DNA of 64,000 nucleotides from Streptomyces sp. NBC_01231 (GCA_035999765.1 CP108521.1:4526001-4590000), one strand, 5' to 3'; positions 52,406 to 61,120 are shown, counted from the stretch's first letter. Notes: generated by a model from the sequence alone, not told the origin. Numbers and translations: made by a program.

Positions 52406-54132
52406 TTCGTCGCCACCGTTCGCGTGTCGCGCCCCGAGCGCAGCACCTTCCCCGGCACCGCCCCGCTCACCACGTCGTCCCGGATCGCCTCGACCCCGTT
52501 GACCCACACGGCCCGGATCCCGATGGCCTTGGAGTCCAGCCGCGGGCTGTCACCCGGCAGGTCGTGCACCAGGGTGGCCGTGCCCGCGGCGATCCGTTCC
52601 GGGTCGAAGAGGACCAGGTCCGCATGGAAGCCCTCCTCGACACGACCGCGCTCGCGAAGCCCGAACAGCCGCGCCGGGTCGTCCGTCAGCATCTTCACGG
52701 CCTGCTCCAGACCGACCAGCTTCCGGCCGCGCAGACAGTCCCCGATGAAGCGTGTCGTGTACGGCGCTCCGCACATCCGGTCCAGATGCGCGCCCGCGTC
52801 GGAGCCGCCGAGCAGGACGTCCTCGTGCTGCCAGGTCTCGGCACGCAGCGCCCAGGACGCCGGGTCGTTGTCGGTCGGCATGGGCCACAGGACCGTACGC
52901 AGGTCGTCGGCCGCGCAGATCTCCACGAGGCACTCGAAGGGCTCCTGCCCGCGTTCCGCGGCGATGTCCCGCACCACCCGCCCGCTCAGACCCCGGTTCG
53001 CCTCGCTGTACGTGTCGCCGATGACGTACCGCCCGAAGTTCGCCAGCCGGCGGAAGACGCCCGCCTCCTTGGACCCGGCGCGCTCCAGCATCCCCGCCCG
53101 TACGTCGGGGTCGCGCAGTTTCTCCAGACGTTGCGGGACGGGCAGCCCGAGGATCGGGCCCCAGCCCGGGATGAGGTTCAGGGCGCAGAACGTGCCCAGG
53201 GACATGTTCATCGGCGTGAGGATCGGCATGGTCAGCGCCACCACCCGGCCGCCCGCCTTGCGCGCCTGTTCGCTGGCGAACAGCTGCCTGGGCACCCGCT
53301 CCGGGACGGAGGCGTCGATGGTCAGGACGTTCCAGTTCAGGGGTCGTCCGGCCGCCGCGCTCATCTCCACGAACAGCTCGATCTCCGCGTCGCTGAACTG
53401 GTCCAGGCAGCCCGCGACGATCGCCTCGATCTGAGTGCCCTCGTGTTCCCCGACGGCCCGCGAGAGGGCCAGCAGCTCGGCGGGCAGCGCATGCCGGGAG
53501 GCGACCGGTTCTCCGTCTCCGTCGGAGTGGGTGGACGACTGGGTGGTGGAGAGACCCCAGGCGCCCGCGTCCATCGCCTCGTGGAACAACCGGAGCATCT
53601 GCGCGAGCTGCTCCTCGCTGGGCTGTCCGCCGATCGCGTCCGGCCCCATCACATACCGGCGCAGCGCGCAGTGCCCCACCATGAAGCCCGCGTTGACCGC
53701 GATCCGCCCCTCCAAGGCGTCCAGGTACTCCCCGAACCCGTGCCAGCTCCAGGGCGCCCCCTCCTCCAGCGCGACCAGGGACATCCCCTCCACCTTGGAC
53801 ATCATCCGGCGGGTGTAGTCGGCGTCCTCGGGGCGGGCCGGGTTGAGGGGCGCGAGGGTGAACCCGCAGTTGCCTGCGGCGACGGTCGTCACGCCGTGGT
53901 TGAGGGAGGGCGTGGCATACGGGTCCCAGAACAGCTGGGCGTCGTAGTGCGTGTGCGGATCGACGAAGCCGGGGGCGAGGACGAGACCGGAGGCGTCCTC
54001 GGTGGTGCGGGCTTCCTCGGTGATCTGCCCGACAATGGCGATACGGCCGTCCCGGACACCGACGTCGGCGGTGAACGCGGGGGCGCCGGTACCGTCGACA
54101 ACGGTCGCCCCTTTGATGACGTGATCAAACAT
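52402..54132 (-). CDS. D-aminoacylase-like amidohydrolase
   Basis: 576-residue amidohydrolase-superfamily enzyme of the N-acyl-D-amino-acid deacylase group. Metal-binding motif PGFVDPHTHYDAQLFWDP at about 54-70, HGVTTVAAGNCGF, GHCALR, and the late Asp in LLGGSDAGAHLDRM. The C-terminal beta-sandwich with the N-terminus (DHVIKGATVVDGTG) completes the fold. ATG with GGAGG 8 bp upstream. Second gene of the operon behind the oxidoreductase. The true substrate may be an amide or lactam in a degradation pathway rather than an acyl-D-amino acid. Confidence 0.9.
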   Translation of the reverse strand: MFDHVIKGATVVDGTGAPAFTADVGVRDGRIAIVGQITEEARTTEDASGLVLAPGFVDPHTHYDAQLFWDPYATPSLNHGVTTVAAGNCGFTLAPLNPARPEDADYTRRMMSKVEGMSLVALEEGAPWSWHGFGEYLDALEGRIAVNAGFMVGHCALRRYVMGPDAIGGQPSEEQLAQMLRLFHEAMDAGAWGLSTTQSSTHSDGDGEPVASRHALPAELLALSRAVGEHEGTQIEAIVAGCLDQFSDAEIELFVEMSAAAGRPLNWNVLTIDASVPERVPRQLFASEQARKAGGRVVALTMPILTPMNMSLGTFCALNLIPGWGPILGLPVPQRLEKLRDPDVRAGMLERAGSKEAGVFRRLANFGRYVIGDTYSEANRGLSGRVVRDIAAERGQEPFECLVEICAADDLRTVLWPMPTDNDPASWALRAETWQHEDVLLGGSDAGAHLDRMCGAPYTTRFIGDCLRGRKLVGLEQAVKMLTDDPARLFGLRERGRVEEGFHADLVLFDPERIAAGTATLVHDLPGDSPRLDSKAIGIRAVWVNGVEAIRDDVVSGAVPGKVLRSGRDTRTVATK

Positions 54133-54168
54133 GGACCTTGCCTCCTTGAACTCCGGGCAGCTGTCCTG

Positions 54169-54235
54169 GCCCAGGGGCGCGGGGCTGTGCCAATCTGCGG
54201 CTCCACCGGGCGCGAGCGACCACGAACACCCCGCG
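54169..54235. repeat. Dispersed intergenic element, diverged copy
   Basis: CCAGGGGCGCGGGGCTGTGC and the following GCGCGAGCGACCAC resemble the reverse complement of the element at 43608-43646. It lies between the amidohydrolase and oxidoreductase genes of one operon. Confidence 0.45.
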
Positions 54236-54248
54236 GCCCCCACGGCGG

Positions 54249-55367
54249 TCAGACGGACTGCCGGAACCGCGACGTCCGATGAACAGGATCCGTATCGATC
54301 TTCGGAATCACGTGCTCCCCGACCAGCCGGATCGTCTGCAGCGTCTCCTCCTTCGACACCCCCACCGGCAGCCCGAAGCTCAACTGGTCCGCCCCCGCCT
54401 GCTCCCACCGCTTGCACTGCGTGAGCACCTCGTCCGGGTCGCCGCAGATCAGCAGTTCCTCGGCGATGAGGAGCTCGATGAACTCCTCGTTGTACTCGGG
54501 GAGCGTCTCCGGCCACACCGGGAACCCCTCGGGACGAGGGAACGTGTCGTGGTAGCGGAAGACCAGCGACGGCAGATAGTGCAGCCCGCCGTTCACCGCG
54601 ATCCGTACCGCCTCCTCGTGGGTGGGCGCGCAGATCGCCGTGGTCGTCACCATCACGTTGTCGTTGACGAAGTCACCGATCGGCTCGGCGTCCACGACCG
54701 CGGTCTTGTACTGCTCGAGGACCCACTCCATGTCGGAGACCTTCTGCACGCTGAAGCCGAGCACCCCGAGCCCCTTGCGGGCGGCCATGGCGTACGAGGG
54801 CGGCGACCCGGCGGCGTACCACATGGCGGGGTGGGACTTCCCGTACGGCTTGGGAAGGATCTTCCTCGGCGGGAGCTGCCAGTGCTTGCCCTGGAACCCG
54901 ACGTACTCGTCCTGGAGCCACATCTTCGGGAACTCGGCGATGGTCTCTTCCCAGATCTCCTTGGTGTAGTTCATATCGGTCACACCCGGTATGAACCCGA
55001 GGATCTCGTGCGAGCCGGCCCCGCGTCCGCTGCCGAACTCGAAGCGGTTCTCGGTGAGATGGTCGAGCATGGCGACCTTCTCGGCGACCTTCACGGGGTG
55101 GTTGACCTGGGCGAGCGGGTTGAAGATGCCGGAGCCGAGGTGGATCCGGTCGGTGGCGTGTGCGAGGTAGCCGAGGTAGACGTCGTTGGCGGAGAGGTGC
55201 GAGTACTCCTCCAGGAAGTGGTGCTCGGAGGCCCAGGCGTACTTGAAGCCGGACCGGTCGGCCTGGATGACGTACTCGGTCTCCTCCATCAGCGCCTTGT
55301 GCTCGGCGAGCGGGTCGGTCTCGGCGCGCTTGCCCACGTATCCCTGTACAAAGAGCCCGAATTCCAA
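54249..55367 (-). CDS. LLM class flavin-dependent oxidoreductase
   Basis: 372-residue bacterial-luciferase-like enzyme: MEFGLFVQGYV, YAWASEHHFLEEYSHLSANDVYLGYLA, LGSGIFNPLAQVNHPVKVAEKVAMLDHL and FEFGSGRGAGSHEI, the usual flavin-monooxygenase pattern (FMN, perhaps F420). The start is a TTG; an in-frame TGA two codons before it excludes a longer form, and no Shine-Dalgarno is seen. First gene of the oxidoreductase/amidohydrolase/ALDH operon, with a perfect TCTGACG palindrome 40 bp before the start and a weaker one 100 bp before. Confidence 0.88.
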   Translation of the reverse strand: MEFGLFVQGYVGKRAETDPLAEHKALMEETEYVIQADRSGFKYAWASEHHFLEEYSHLSANDVYLGYLAHATDRIHLGSGIFNPLAQVNHPVKVAEKVAMLDHLTENRFEFGSGRGAGSHEILGFIPGVTDMNYTKEIWEETIAEFPKMWLQDEYVGFQGKHWQLPPRKILPKPYGKSHPAMWYAAGSPPSYAMAARKGLGVLGFSVQKVSDMEWVLEQYKTAVVDAEPIGDFVNDNVMVTTTAICAPTHEEAVRIAVNGGLHYLPSLVFRYHDTFPRPEGFPVWPETLPEYNEEFIELLIAEELLICGDPDEVLTQCKRWEQAGADQLSFGLPVGVSKEETLQTIRLVGEHVIPKIDTDPVHRTSRFRQSV

Positions 55368-55406
55368 GGAGGTTCACCGTCCCCACGGTCAGTTCCGACG
55401 GTCAGT

Positions 55407-55423
55407 TCTGACGGGTCGTCAGA
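55407..55423. promoter_or_regulatory. 17-bp palindromic operator TCTGACG-GGT-CGTCAGA
   Basis: Perfect 7-3-7 inverted repeat 40 bp before the oxidoreductase TTG start. Same half-sites as at 24055-24071. Confidence 0.8.
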
Positions 55424-55466
55424 TTCATGGATCCGACTGTTCCACCGGCCCCTGGGAGCGTCAATA

Positions 55467-55483
55467 GCTGACGTACCATCAGA
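55467..55483. promoter_or_regulatory. Secondary, imperfect palindrome GCTGACG-TAC-CATCAGA
   Basis: Two mismatched pairs relative to the perfect site. Overlaps the last codons of the SDR gene and lies 60 bp from the perfect operator, so it could bind the same regulator cooperatively. Confidence 0.55.
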
Positions 55484-56255
55484 CGACGTTCACGCCCGCC
55501 AGCCAGCCGCCGTCGATCACGAAGGGCTGGCCGGTGATGTAGGAGGAGTCGTCACCGGTGAGGAAGAGCGCGAGCCGCGCCACCTCCTCGGGCCGTCCGA
55601 TCCGCCCCAGCGGCACCAGCTTGCGGTAGAAACGGTCCAGGGCCCGTGACGCCTCCTCTGTGTCCGCGACTCCCGTCGGATCCAGGTGCGCGGGGTTGGA
55701 CATCGCGGTGTCGATGGCGCCCGGGCACATGGCGTTGACCCGGATGTTCCGGGCGGCCAGCTCCAGGGCGGCGACCCGGGTGAGCCCGAGGATCGCGTGC
55801 TTGCTGGCCACGTAGGCGCCCACGGCCGCCATCCCGGTCACGCCGGCGTAGGAGGCGGTGTTGACGATCGTGCCCCCGTCGGCCATCCGGGCGGCCACCG
55901 ACTTGATGCCGAGGAAGCAGCCGACCTGGTTGACCTCGACGATCCGCATGAACTCGTCGAGGGGCGTGTCGATCAGGGTGTTGAAGCGCAGGATGCCGGC
56001 GTTGTTCACGAGCCCGTCGATACGGCCGTAGGCCTCCGTGACGCCGTCGACCGCGGACTCCCAGTCGCCCTCCCGGCTGACGTCGAGATGGACGTACAGG
56101 GCGCCGAGTTCCTTGGCGAGGTCCCGCCCCCGGTCGTCGAGCACATCCGCCACGGCGACCTCGGCGCCCTCCTCGCGGAACAGCCGGGCCTCCTGCTCCC
56201 CCTGGCCTCGTGCGGCGCCGGTGACGAGGACAACACGCCCGTCGAGCTTGCCCAT
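55479..56255 (-). CDS. Short-chain dehydrogenase/reductase
   Basis: 258-residue classical SDR. TGAARGQG cofactor motif near residues 12-19, DVLDD after strand 2 (NAD preference), NNAG, catalytic Ser in IVNTASYAG, active site Y-V-A-S-K, and a C-terminal ITGQPFVIDGGW. ATG 56255 chosen because GAAGGGG lies 6 bp before it; the frame stays open 63 codons upstream through the operator. It has its own palindromic operator and stands directly upstream of the oxidoreductase operon. Probably oxidises an alcohol intermediate of that pathway. Confidence 0.92.
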   Translation of the reverse strand: MGKLDGRVVLVTGAARGQGEQEARLFREEGAEVAVADVLDDRGRDLAKELGALYVHLDVSREGDWESAVDGVTEAYGRIDGLVNNAGILRFNTLIDTPLDEFMRIVEVNQVGCFLGIKSVAARMADGGTIVNTASYAGVTGMAAVGAYVASKHAILGLTRVAALELAARNIRVNAMCPGAIDTAMSNPAHLDPTGVADTEEASRALDRFYRKLVPLGRIGRPEEVARLALFLTGDDSSYITGQPFVIDGGWLAGVNVV

Positions 56256-56320
56256 GCCGAACCCCTTCGCCTCGCGACGCATCGCATCGCATCGCTGGAG
56301 CTCAGCATCGTAACGCCGTA

Positions 56321-56337
56321 TCTGACACAACGTCAGA
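56321..56337. promoter_or_regulatory. 17-bp palindromic operator TCTGACA-CAA-CGTCAGA
   Basis: 7-3-7 inverted repeat with one mismatched pair, extended by A/T on both sides, 65 bp before the SDR start. Belongs to the TCTGACG-N3-CGTCAGA set. Confidence 0.75.
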
Positions 56338-56481
56338 TGACGGTTCCGGATTGCTTCGAGTTGCAGGCGCACACTGCAAGTGACCGGTAAGTAGGGACAT
56401 TTGACTCTGTCCACACCCCTTGGCGGACTCCAATAATCCTCCACGGAAAGGTAAAGCCACCCTCAAGGACGGAGCGGCCCC

Positions 56482-57216
56482 ATGGCCAAGAGGAGACTGA
56501 AGAACAGGAAGGTCCGGTACGTCGCGATCGGTGCGGCCCTGGCGACCGGCGGGGTCATCATCACCCTGCTCCCGTCGGCGAACGCCGCCGACGCGAAGAC
56601 GCCGGAGCAGATCATGACGATGTGCGAGAGGTCCGCGGTCGTCAGCGGCAAGCAACGGTCGGTGCGGGACTTCGGGGGCGCCTTCGCGGACGGTTTCCAG
56701 GCCGACAACTGCGACTACGTCGAGACGAAATTCGAGACCTTCGACGGCCCCGCCGAGAAGGCGTCCATCGATTTCCCCAACTGTGAACCGAACGCCACCG
56801 AACCGTCCAAGGTCTCCATCACCTGGACGGCGACCGCGGCCCAGGGCGAGGGCAAGTACACCGCGACCCAGCAGGGCGGCGGCGGCGGCCTCTTCGGATT
56901 CCTGAGCGGATCCTGGCTCAAGCACAAGGGGACCCTCGACATGACCGTGAAGTCCGCGACGGCGGGCGACACGGAACAGCGGGAGGTACCGGTCGGCAAG
57001 GTGCTCCACATGGAGTTCACGCCGAAGATGCAGCGCATGACCGGCGAATGGCGGGTGCGCATCGACGCCGACCCCGGAAGCTTCGCCGTGAACCCCTCCC
57101 CCGAGCAGAACTTCGTCGCGCCCGAGGTCGTCGAGGGACCCGTGATCCTGCCGGGCGCCGCGGGCGCTCCGGGCATCGCGGACGGCACCTCCAAGCCGGT
57201 CCTCGAGGACTGCTGA
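56482..57216 (+). CDS. Secreted protein with aerolysin/MTX2-like beta pattern
   Basis: 244 residues. Basic N-terminus and hydrophobic core give a Sec signal peptide of about 35 residues (ITLLPSANAADA). The mature part has alternating hydrophobic/Thr-Ser strands (EPSKVSITWTATAAQGEGKYTATQQ), a Gly-rich hydrophobic turn (GGGGGLFGFLSGSW), then KHKGTLDMTVKSAT, EVPVGKVLHMEFTPKMQ and a strand WRVRIDA. This order is that of ETX/MTX2-aerolysin pore-forming folds, where a Gly-rich hairpin inserts. The inference is from pattern only. Three Cys, one at the C-terminus. ATG start with GGA-rich region upstream. Followed by a second secreted protein of similar pattern. Confidence 0.62.
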   Translation: MAKRRLKNRKVRYVAIGAALATGGVIITLLPSANAADAKTPEQIMTMCERSAVVSGKQRSVRDFGGAFADGFQADNCDYVETKFETFDGPAEKASIDFPNCEPNATEPSKVSITWTATAAQGEGKYTATQQGGGGGLFGFLSGSWLKHKGTLDMTVKSATAGDTEQREVPVGKVLHMEFTPKMQRMTGEWRVRIDADPGSFAVNPSPEQNFVAPEVVEGPVILPGAAGAPGIADGTSKPVLEDC

Positions 57217-57286
57217 CCCATGAACACCCCGCACCGCGCCTGAACACCCCTTGACTCGCCTGAGCCTGCCCCACAAGGAGCCCCCC

Positions 57287-58078
57287 ATGACCCACACCCC
57301 CCGCCCCAGAAGCCACCGCGGCAAGAAGAAGCGCATCACCCTCGTCCTCGCCCCGGTTGCGGCCCTCGCGGTGGCCGTCCCCCTGATGAGCCAGGCAGGT
57401 GCCGCCACTCCCTCGGAGGTGACCGCCGACTGCGCGGCGGACTCCGACAAGCTGGCGAACTGCGAGTTCGTCGACGTCCAGTTCAAGCAGAACAGTCTTG
57501 GCCCCAACCAACGGGTCTCCACGGTGAGCGACAACTGCGGCTCGACGAGCACCGCCTCGAAGACGTTCAACGTGAGCACGTCGGTGACCCGGACCATCCA
57601 GCTGGAGGACGGGTACACCGCCGCGGCCGACACGAAGCTCGGGAGCTCGTTCTTCGAGATCGGCATCAAGTTCAACTCGACGGAGTTCAACATCACCCGC
57701 GACGACAAGGCGACCGGCCTGCAGTTCAGCCGGACCGACACCGTGAAGGCCGACAGCGTCGCCTTCTTCATGTGGTCCGCCAAACGCACCGACGTCAGCG
57801 GGTTCCTCAAGGCCACCTACAAGGACGAGCAGAACGGCCAGACGGTGTTCTTCTCCCCAAGCGAGGGCGCCACGAGTGTGCACGTCTTCTATCCGCAGAT
57901 CCTGAAGAACGGAACGCCGGACGGCCGGCTGTGGCTGCGCAATGTGACGTGCGGAACTCCCGAGGCCGACGGAATCCAGAACTCGGCGAAGAGTCTGCGC
58001 GCGGAACCCGGATTCGGTGAGGGCGGCGGCAATGTCACCGACGTGGAAATCCCGCTGAACGAGGTCCCGGCGTCCTGA
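57287..58078 (+). CDS. Secreted protein with aerolysin/MTX2-like beta pattern
   Basis: 263 residues, ATG with AAGGAG 6 bp upstream. Signal peptide about 1-40 (LAPVAALAVAVPLMSQAGAATP). The mature part has Cys near 50 and 58, then a long run of Thr/Ser strands: SKTFNVSTSVTRTIQLEDGY, KLGSSFFEIGIKFNSTEFNITRDD, LQFSRTDTVKADSVAFFMWSAKRTDVSGFLKATY. The alternation and the closing 'V.A......A......G...A.Y' fit the ETX/MTX2 family. Lies 70 bp after the previous secreted-protein gene, same strand. A binary secreted system or two paralogous surface proteins are both possible. Confidence 0.62.
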   Translation: MTHTPRPRSHRGKKKRITLVLAPVAALAVAVPLMSQAGAATPSEVTADCAADSDKLANCEFVDVQFKQNSLGPNQRVSTVSDNCGSTSTASKTFNVSTSVTRTIQLEDGYTAAADTKLGSSFFEIGIKFNSTEFNITRDDKATGLQFSRTDTVKADSVAFFMWSAKRTDVSGFLKATYKDEQNGQTVFFSPSEGATSVHVFYPQILKNGTPDGRLWLRNVTCGTPEADGIQNSAKSLRAEPGFGEGGGNVTDVEIPLNEVPAS

Positions 58079-58096
58079 CACTCCCGTAAGCCGTTC

Positions 58097-58747
58097 TCAG
58101 GTGCGAAGCACGGGCGTGGCTCCCAGCCACCGCAGGACCGCGTCCGTGCCGCCCCGGGCGTCCAGTTTGGCGTAGATGTTGCTGAGGTTGTTGCGGACGG
58201 TCTTCTCGCTCAGCCGTAACCGCAGCCCGATCTCCTGCGCGCCCAGACCGGTCGACAGCAGCTCCATGATCTGCTGCTCACGCGGCGAGAGCAGGGCCCG
58301 CAGCCGTTCCATCGCGTCGTCGGCCGTGGGCATCCGCCGGGCCCCCTCCCGCAGGGCCGCACACGCGCTCGGCGAGAGGTACGTGTGCCCGACGGTCGTC
58401 GCCATGACCGCCGAGGACAGCATGTGGGTGCAGTAGTCCCCCTCGACCAGATAGCCCGCCCCGCCCCGGAACACCTCGACCACCGTCTCGGTGTCCTGGC
58501 GCGGACTGACGACGATGACCGGGACGCTGCGGGTGCCGAGGGCCTCCAGCAGCACCGGGAAGGACACCTTCGGCTCCGCGCAGCGCAGCACGACGACGTC
58601 CGCCGCGCGGTCCCGCAGCCCGCGGTACGGCGGGGAGACCCGCAGGACCCGGTCCACGTACGGATCGTCCCGGGCCGGCCAGTCGTCGTGCGGCCAGGCG
58701 CCCTCGGCGCAGGCCAGGGCAACGGAGAGTCGTTCGGAGGATCGCAC
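58097..58747 (-). CDS. LuxR-type response-regulator-like protein with TTA codon
   Basis: 216 residues. N-terminal receiver-like domain without the usual phosphorylatable Asp pocket (ADVVVLRCAEPKVSFPVLLEAL; PVIVVSPRQDTETVVEVFRGGAGYLVEGD). C-terminal LuxR HTH: LSPREQQIMELLSTGLGAQEIGLRLRLSEKTVRNNLSNIYAKL. GTG start with GGAAGG about 9 bp upstream. Codon 177 (in GLRLRL, recognition-helix region) is TTA, so full-length protein needs bldA. Convergent with the pair of secreted-protein genes, which it may control. Confidence 0.88.
   Translation of the reverse strand: MRSSERLSVALACAEGAWPHDDWPARDDPYVDRVLRVSPPYRGLRDRAADVVVLRCAEPKVSFPVLLEALGTRSVPVIVVSPRQDTETVVEVFRGGAGYLVEGDYCTHMLSSAVMATTVGHTYLSPSACAALREGARRMPTADDAMERLRALLSPREQQIMELLSTGLGAQEIGLRLRLSEKTVRNNLSNIYAKLDARGGTDAVLRWLGATPVLRT
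58217..58219 (-). other. In-frame TTA leucine codon (codon 177)
   Basis: Reads CGG TTA CGG CTG in the HTH of the LuxR-type regulator; (58747-58219)/3 = 176, so it is in frame. Confidence 0.9.
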
Positions 58748-58922
58748 TGCACGGGCCCTTCCGCCGGAGCCATCTCGTCCGTACGTCCGTACATACGCGA
58801 CCCGGTGTGGACATGTTCAAAAATTCAAGAAGAAAAGGCCCAGCTGTCTGACAGGTTGTCGGCCGCGGCGGGATCTCCGACTCCTCGACGGGCCGCCCCA
58901 CGACTCCCGCGCCGCGGACCCC

Positions 58923-59867
58923 TTACGACTCCGCCAGCAGCGGGCCCACCTCGGTGCCGAACGCGGCCATCTGGTCGGTGAGTTCGGTACGGCTTCGGCT
59001 GCGGAACCGGACCTGGATCTGGTCCACGCCCATCGCGCGGTAGCCCCGCAGGGACTCGGCGAGTTGGTGCGGGTCGCCGGTGAGGGCCCTGCGGCCGACG
59101 TCCCAGGCCGGGCTGCCGACGTACAGCGGCTCGGCGATGGCGCCGACGACGAAGGGCCCCTGGATCGAGTGCTCCGCGCGGATCTCCCGGATCCGTGCGA
59201 TCTGCGCGGGCAGCCGCTCGCGCGGGTCCCCCTGCGGCAGCCAGCCGTCGCCCTTGAGCGCGGCCCGGCGTACGGCGGCGGGTGAGGAGCCGCCGACCCA
59301 GAGGGGAACGCGGGCCTGGGCGGGCCGGGGGCGCTGGCCGAGGTCCTGGAAGTCGTAGCGCTTGCCGTGGTGTTCGGGGAACTCGTCCGGCCCGAGGGCC
59401 CTGCGCAGGGCGTCGACCGACTCGTCGAGGACGGCCCCGCGCTGCCGGAAGTCGACCCCGAGCGCCTCGAACTCCTCCGGTACGTGCCCGGCCCCCACCC
59501 CGAGGATCAGCCGCCCGCCGCTCAGGTGGTCGAGGGTCGCGTACTGCTTGGCGCCGATCAGCGGATGGCGCAGACCGACGACGGCGACATGGCTGAGCAG
59601 CCGGACGCGTTCGGTGGCGGCGGCCAGGAAGGCGAGGGTGGCGACCGGGTCGTACCAGACCGTGCTCATCGCGGACGCGAGCCGGCGCGGGATCGCGACA
59701 TGGTCGCAGCAGGCGACGTACGAGAATCCGGCACGGTCGGCGGTCCGGGCGATCTCGACGAGGTCGTCCGGACCGGCGTCGGCCTCCCACGGCTCGGCGT
59801 AGAGGGTGCTCTGGGACTGGACGGGGAGCTGGATGCCGTAGGAGAGGCGCGGGTTCACCGCTGTCAC
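58923..59867 (-). CDS. LLM class (probably F420-dependent) oxidoreductase
   Basis: 314-residue luciferase-like enzyme: LSYGIQLPVQSQSTLYAEPWE, RAGFSYVACCDHVAIPRRLAS, VRLLSHVAVVGLRHPLIGAKQYATLDHLSGGRLILGVGAGHVPEEFEALG, VGGSSPAAVRRAALKGDGWLPQG. This segment order is typical of the F420-dependent TIGR03619-like group. GTG start overlaps the amidohydrolase stop (GTGA at 59864-59867), so the two enzymes are co-translated and probably act in sequence. Confidence 0.9.
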   Translation of the reverse strand: MTAVNPRLSYGIQLPVQSQSTLYAEPWEADAGPDDLVEIARTADRAGFSYVACCDHVAIPRRLASAMSTVWYDPVATLAFLAAATERVRLLSHVAVVGLRHPLIGAKQYATLDHLSGGRLILGVGAGHVPEEFEALGVDFRQRGAVLDESVDALRRALGPDEFPEHHGKRYDFQDLGQRPRPAQARVPLWVGGSSPAAVRRAALKGDGWLPQGDPRERLPAQIARIREIRAEHSIQGPFVVGAIAEPLYVGSPAWDVGRRALTGDPHQLAESLRGYRAMGVDQIQVRFRSRSRTELTDQMAAFGTEVGPLLAES

Positions 59868-61120
59868 CTGGAGCCGTCCCAGAGTCCGTCCGGGGTGAGC
59901 CCGAGCAGGTCGATGGCGTTGCCCCGCACGATCCGTTCCACCACGTCCGGGGCGAGGTGGCCCATCTGGGCCTCGCCGACCTCACGGGACTTCGGCCAGG
60001 TGGAGTCGGAGTGGGGGTAGTCGGTCTCGTACAGGACGTTCCCGACGCCGATGGAGTCGAGGTTCCTGAGCCCGAAGGCGTCGTCGAAGAAGCAGCCGTA
60101 GACGTGCTCGGCGAAGAGTTCGGACGGCGGGCGGTGGACCTTGTCGGCGACGCCGCCCCAGCCGCGGTTCTCCTCCCAGACGATGTCGGCGCGCTCCAGG
60201 ATGTAGGGGATCCAGCCGATCTGGCCCTCCGCGTACATCACCTTGAGGTTCGGGAAGCGTTCGAACTTGCCGCTCATCAGCCAGTCGACCATCGAGAAGC
60301 AGCAGTTGGCGAAGGTGATGGTGGATCCGACGGCGGGCGGGGCGTCGGCGGAGGTGGAGGGCATCCGGCTGCTGGAGCCGATGTGCATGGCGATGACGGT
60401 GCCGGTCTCGTCGCAGGCGGCCAGGAAGGGGTCCCAGTCGTCGGTGTGGACGGACGGCAGGCCGAGGTGCGGGGGTATCTCGGAGAAGGCCACGGCCCGC
60501 ACGCCCCGGGCGGCGTTGCGCCGTACCTCCGCCGCCGCCAGTTCGGCGTCCCACAGGGGGATCAGGGTGAGCGGGATGAGACGGCCGCGGGCCTTGGGCC
60601 CGCACCACTCCTCCACCATCCAGTCGTTGTAGGCCTGGACGCAGAGCAGACCGAGGTCGTGGTCCGTCGCCTCGGTGAAGGTCTGGCCGCAGAAGCGCGG
60701 GAAGGTCGGGAAGCAGAGCGCGGACTGGACGTGGTTGACGTCCATGTCGGCGAGGCGCTGCGGGACGTCGTAGGAGCCGGGCCGCATCTGCTCGTAGGTG
60801 ATGACCTCCAGCTTGATCTCGTCCCTGCTGTAGCCGACGGCGGTGTCCAGGCGGGTCAGGGGCCGGTGCAGGTCCTCGTAGACCCACCAGTCCCCGATCG
60901 GGCCGTCGGTGCCCTGAGCGCCCATCACGGGCTTGAAGCGGCCGCCGAGGAAGGTCATCTCCTTCAGCGGCGCGCGGACGATCCGGGGCCCGGTGTCCAG
61001 GTACTTCTTCGGAAGCCGGTCCTGCCAGACGGTGGCGGGCTCCACGGTGTGGTCGTCGACGGAGATGATCAGCGGAAGCGGGGTCGGGGTGTCCGTGGCG
61101 GTGTCGATGGCGGTGTCCAT
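59864..61120 (-). CDS. Amidohydrolase family 2 metal-dependent hydrolase
   Basis: 418-residue TIM-barrel hydrolase of the Amidohydro_2/ACMSD-like family. N-terminal IISVDDHTVEPATVW with the Asp-His metal motif, RLADMDVNHVQSALCFPTFPRF, IAMHIGSSSRMP, and the late catalytic Asp in YETDYPHSDSTWPKS. Such enzymes perform decarboxylation or C-C or amide hydrolysis in aromatic, terpenoid or steroid breakdown. The ATG start lies 20 bp from a TCTGACG palindrome. The first 12 codons are a small run of Asp-Thr repeats. Operon with the following LLM oxidoreductase. Confidence 0.9.
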   Translation of the reverse strand: MDTAIDTATDTPTPLPLIISVDDHTVEPATVWQDRLPKKYLDTGPRIVRAPLKEMTFLGGRFKPVMGAQGTDGPIGDWWVYEDLHRPLTRLDTAVGYSRDEIKLEVITYEQMRPGSYDVPQRLADMDVNHVQSALCFPTFPRFCGQTFTEATDHDLGLLCVQAYNDWMVEEWCGPKARGRLIPLTLIPLWDAELAAAEVRRNAARGVRAVAFSEIPPHLGLPSVHTDDWDPFLAACDETGTVIAMHIGSSSRMPSTSADAPPAVGSTITFANCCFSMVDWLMSGKFERFPNLKVMYAEGQIGWIPYILERADIVWEENRGWGGVADKVHRPPSELFAEHVYGCFFDDAFGLRNLDSIGVGNVLYETDYPHSDSTWPKSREVGEAQMGHLAPDVVERIVRGNAIDLLGLTPDGLWDGSR

